Shown piece after piece: positions 34,948 to 36,910 of a stretch of DNA of 36,910 bases. The notes beneath the pieces are model-generated. The model did not search any database and was not told the DNA's origin. It was given only the letters and a program-made list of their open reading frames with translations. The position numbers were made by a program, and so were the translations under genes. Origin of the DNA: Spirirestis rafaelensis WJT71-NPBG6 (lineage in GTDB: Bacteria; Cyanobacteriota; Cyanobacteriia; Cyanobacteriales; Nostocaceae); contig JAHHID010000073.1 in assembly GCA_019359015.1 (NCBI GenBank), forward strand, positions 1 to 36,910, given 5' to 3'. How positions within the stretch are numbered: the first letter of the stretch is position 1; every line of letters begins with the position of its first letter.

Positions 34948-35616
34948 ATGCAAAAAGTATCGGAATCGATGCAATTAGAATATGCCTTTATGTTTACATT
35001 GCGAAAGGTAAATTCTATAAATCCAGCAGGTTTTAAGCCGTTTTTTAATGAATTGCCTCTAGACCCTTATATTAAAGGTAACTATCGCTCTAGAAGGTTA
35101 TCTCGTTTTATAGTTTCTGAGGATAAGTTAAGCAAATTACCTCATGGCTACCTTTTTCAAAGCAAAGAATACAATCCATTAGTGGGTGATGTTAAAAGAG
35201 AGTTTGCAGAATTAGATGATGCACTCATAGAACTTGATATTTTTAAATATATGGTTTTGGCATTTAGTGATTCTTGTAAACTTCACCCAGAAGCAGAAAT
35301 AGGAGTTCATCAAATTAGAACGACTTGTTCACCAAATAATTTAGGAAATCCGGCTCCTGAAGGTATTCATCAGGATGGTACTGATTTTATCGGGATATTT
35401 TCTGTCGATAGAGAAAATATTCAAGGTGGAGAAACGCATCTTTATGCTGCTAAAAAAGAAAAGCCAGTTTTTAATAAAGTTTTGAATTCGGGAGAATTAC
35501 TCTTGGTTAATGACCACGAATTTTATCATTTTACTACTCCGATTAAACCTCAGACTGAGGCTCAGGGAACAAGAGATGTTTTTGTTTTAACTTCCCCAAG
35601 TTTGCTTTCTGATTAA
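34948..35616 (+). CDS. 2-oxoglutarate/Fe(II) dioxygenase family protein
   Basis: A 222-residue protein of the 2OG-Fe_Oxy_2 type. The iron triad is visible as His141 and Asp143 in GIHQDGTDFIGIF plus His194 in EFYHFTTP; Arg209 in GTRDVFVL is placed to bind 2-oxoglutarate. GGETHLY lies between them. Characterised members hydroxylate free amino acids (for example L-isoleucine 4-hydroxylase), so a free amino acid or small metabolite is the best guess for substrate. ATG 34948 has an AGGA about 8 nt upstream. The gene is AT-rich compared with its neighbours, a mild sign of transfer. Confidence 0.87.
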   Translation: MQKVSESMQLEYAFMFTLRKVNSINPAGFKPFFNELPLDPYIKGNYRSRRLSRFIVSEDKLSKLPHGYLFQSKEYNPLVGDVKREFAELDDALIELDIFKYMVLAFSDSCKLHPEAEIGVHQIRTTCSPNNLGNPAPEGIHQDGTDFIGIFSVDRENIQGGETHLYAAKKEKPVFNKVLNSGELLLVNDHEFYHFTTPIKPQTEAQGTRDVFVLTSPSLLSD

Positions 35617-35637
35617 TTGAGTAGAAAAATTGAAAAT

Positions 35638-35717
35638 TTAGGCATTGCTGATTGAGGGGATGAATGTTTCGCGCACTCGTAGCAAAGAACAATTCATCCT
35701 CGTTTAGCAATGCCTAA
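35638..35717. terminator. Long two-tier hairpin followed by T-run
   Basis: The outer stem TTAGGCATTGCT (35638-35649) pairs with AGCAATGCCTAA (35706-35717), and the inner stem GGATGAAT (35658-35665) with ATTCATCC (35692-35699), followed by TTTTTT. It would end transcription of the dioxygenase gene. Its length suggests it is also a dispersed element, sharing GGCATTGC with the repeat at 32675. Confidence 0.6.
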
Positions 35718-35776
35718 TTTTTTGAGTGATGATGTAAACTGGAAATTGAGGCTGATTATTTTTACTGGCACTAATA

Positions 35777-36331
35777 ATGTTAACTCGTTGCTTGATGGCA
35801 CTGTTACTGATTTCCAATGTCGGCTGCTCAAGTTTTTACACCGATATATCGAGTTTATACATTCAGAATAAGCCAAATAGACTCGTGCCTGTTCAAAATC
35901 CAGAAATTACTAGCGCGTTCCGCATTGCTTCCAATCTAAAAACCGTAAAAAACAAAAATATGGCTTTTGATTTAAAATCCTACCAATGGAAAAAACGTCT
36001 ATTGCTAGTGTTTGCACCTGCCGAAAATAGTCCCGCTTACCAAAAGCAAATGCAGTTATTTCAAGCGCAACAAGCAGCTTTCTCTGAGCGAGATTTACTA
36101 TTGGTGGAGATATTTACAGAAGGTAGGAGTCGTGCGTCGGGGAAAGCTCTTGATGAAGCAGATGTTGCGAAAGTGCGTTCACGTTTTCAAGTTTCCCCCC
36201 AAGATTTCCGAGTCATCTTAGTAGGTAAAGATGGTACTGTTAAGCGCACTGACTCCAAACCCATCGAGGCAAAGGTAATTTTTAACGAGATAGATGCAAT
36301 GCCGATGCGTCAGCAGGAAATGCGGAAATAA
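35777..36331 (+). CDS. DUF4174 domain protein, probably exported
   Basis: A 184-residue protein. Residues 1-17 form a hydrophobic signal ending at Cys17 (LLISNVGCSS); the lipobox is imperfect, so it could be a lipoprotein or an ordinary exported protein. Residues about 65-175 match the DUF4174 pattern: SYQWKKRLLLVFAP, QMQLFQAQQAAFSERDLLLVEI, DFRVILVGKDGTVKR, and the terminal IFNEIDAMPMRQQEMRK. The fold is thioredoxin-like but lacks a CxxC. The function is unknown. Confidence 0.85.
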   Translation: MLTRCLMALLLISNVGCSSFYTDISSLYIQNKPNRLVPVQNPEITSAFRIASNLKTVKNKNMAFDLKSYQWKKRLLLVFAPAENSPAYQKQMQLFQAQQAAFSERDLLLVEIFTEGRSRASGKALDEADVAKVRSRFQVSPQDFRVILVGKDGTVKRTDSKPIEAKVIFNEIDAMPMRQQEMRK

Positions 36332-36332
36332 A

Positions 36333-36360
36333 GTAGAGACTTGCGGTAGAACGTCTCTAA
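36333..36360. repeat. Degenerate GTAGAGAC...GTCTCTA palindrome
   Basis: GTAGAGAC (36333-36340) and CGTCTCTA (36352-36359) form the ends of a hairpin directly after the DUF4174 stop. It is a decayed member of the family at 34769-34797 and may serve as that gene's terminator. Confidence 0.6.
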
Positions 36361-36397
36361 TTTATGTGTGATTTGCCAAAAATGATATAAAAGATAA

Positions 36398-36721
36398 ATG
36401 TCTAAGTATGACAATATATATGCGATTGTGCGCCAAATACCCAAAGGTAAGGTAGCAACCTACGGGCAAATAGCAGATTTGGCTCACTTGTACGGAAAAG
36501 CGCGTTTAGTCGGATATGCCCTCTATCAAGTTGATATGAGTTTATCAGATATTCCTTGGCATCGAGTAATTAATGCCAAAGGCGAGATATCCCACTCAAT
36601 GCAGCGAAATGGCACAGATTACAAACAGCGATCGCTTTTGGAAGAAGAAGGAATAAAATTTAATTCTGAAGGAAAAATAAATTTGCGTGACTATCGGTGG
36701 CAACCTGAAGATACTGAATAA
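36398..36721 (+). CDS. Alkyltransferase-like (ATL) DNA-repair protein
   Basis: A 107-residue protein with the DNA-binding fold of O6-alkylguanine-DNA alkyltransferase (TYGQIADLA, GKARLVGYAL with the Arg finger, HRVINAKGEI). The active-site PCHRV is PWHRV: Trp54 replaces the methyl-accepting Cys. ATL proteins cannot repair lesions directly; they flip out O6-alkylguanine and hand it to nucleotide-excision repair. The length fits ATLs. It is a single gene, with an inverted repeat at its 3' end. Confidence 0.9.
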   Translation: MSKYDNIYAIVRQIPKGKVATYGQIADLAHLYGKARLVGYALYQVDMSLSDIPWHRVINAKGEISHSMQRNGTDYKQRSLLEEEGIKFNSEGKINLRDYRWQPEDTE

Positions 36722-36763
36722 TTAAACTCACATATTGCACTATGCGCCAACGTGAGTTTAATT
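36720..36763. terminator. 12-bp inverted repeat after the ATL gene
   Basis: AATTAAACTCAC (36720-36731) and GTGAGTTTAATT (36752-36763) form a perfect stem with a 20-base loop, overlapping the stop codon. There is no following T-run on the plus strand, so it may be a processing or pausing hairpin, or a remnant of mobile DNA near the transposase. Confidence 0.5.
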
Positions 36764-36853
36764 GAGAATAAGGCGATCGCGTCCTTATAGAACCCATTTG
36801 ACATCTTTTACTGTGTTGAAGTAAAGTTAGCGCAAAAGTTGTATCCAACAGTT

Positions 36854-36910
36854 ATGCCATACTCTAGCAGCCTCACAGACGAAGAGTGGATAATCCTAGA
36901 ACCCCTACTG
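36854..36910 (+). mobile_element. IS5-family-type transposase, N-terminal 19 residues (runs off the right edge)
   Basis: ATG 36854 opens MPYSSSLTDEEWIILEPLL, the typical beginning of IS5/IS4-group transposases (DUF4096 N-terminal region). The frame is open to the last base. The 5' end of the insertion sequence, including its terminal inverted repeat, should lie between about 36780 and 36853, where I cannot define it without the other end. Confidence 0.8.

Noticed and set aside
1-36910. tRNA or rRNA genes
   Set aside because: I found no T-loop/cloverleaf pattern or rRNA-like stretch in the gaps; a tRNAscan-SE or Infernal run would settle it.

Overview
The window is almost certainly chromosomal DNA of a filamentous, probably heterocyst-forming cyanobacterium (Nostocales). 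The HIP1 octamer GCGATCGC recurs throughout. Intergenic gaps are full of cyanobacterial heptamer repeats and palindromic dispersed repeats. Several products are cyanobacterial types: a PedR-like regulator, a Kdp operon with a long small subunit, a kinase with a C-terminal membrane domain, and CHAT, Roco and AAA/WD40 proteins.

Region 1 (1-9.1 kb) is accessory and conflict-like. A leucine-rich-repeat/Roc GTPase frame enters from the left edge, stops at an in-frame TAG (1502-1504) and resumes in the same frame as COR plus a C-terminal CHAT caspase-like protease. Restored, it is an LRR-Roc-COR-CHAT protein, laid out like an NLR-type sensor with a built-in protease. Converging on it is an AAA-like ATPase/WD40 protein whose propeller repeats are nearly identical in DNA. 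Then come a DUF433/DUF5615 toxin-antitoxin-type pair, a 90-residue protein overlapping a retropepsin-like protease, and a conserved cyanobacterial protein. Two 140-bp multi-hairpin repeats lie in direct orientation at either end of the segment from the ATPase to the conserved protein.

Region 2 (9.1-18.5 kb) holds a histidine kinase/NarL-type regulator pair, divergent from a potassium-uptake operon (kdpA, kdpB, small subunit, kdpC), then msrA and a membrane-anchored Ser/Thr kinase. Two inverted copies of one compound heptamer repeat sit between kdpA and kdpB and at the msrA 3' end, bracketing about 4 kb.

Region 3 (18.6-26.2 kb) contains an unrecognised 82-residue peptide, a surface-sugar cluster (methyltransferase, glycosyltransferase, dTDP-glucose 4,6-dehydratase), a DUF6391-like membrane protein, a PedR-like redox regulator, a PfkB sugar kinase, a GST and a RelE-type toxin-antitoxin pair.

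Region 4 (26.2-36.9 kb) is mostly metabolic: gluconokinase, a cupin/GFA pair, leuD and leuC, a SAM methyltransferase, sfsA, an SMP-30 lactonase next to an HpaI-type aldolase, a 2-oxoglutarate dioxygenase, a DUF4174 protein and an alkyltransferase-like repair protein. The 5' end of an IS5-type transposase lies at the right edge. I saw no rRNA, tRNA or CRISPR array.
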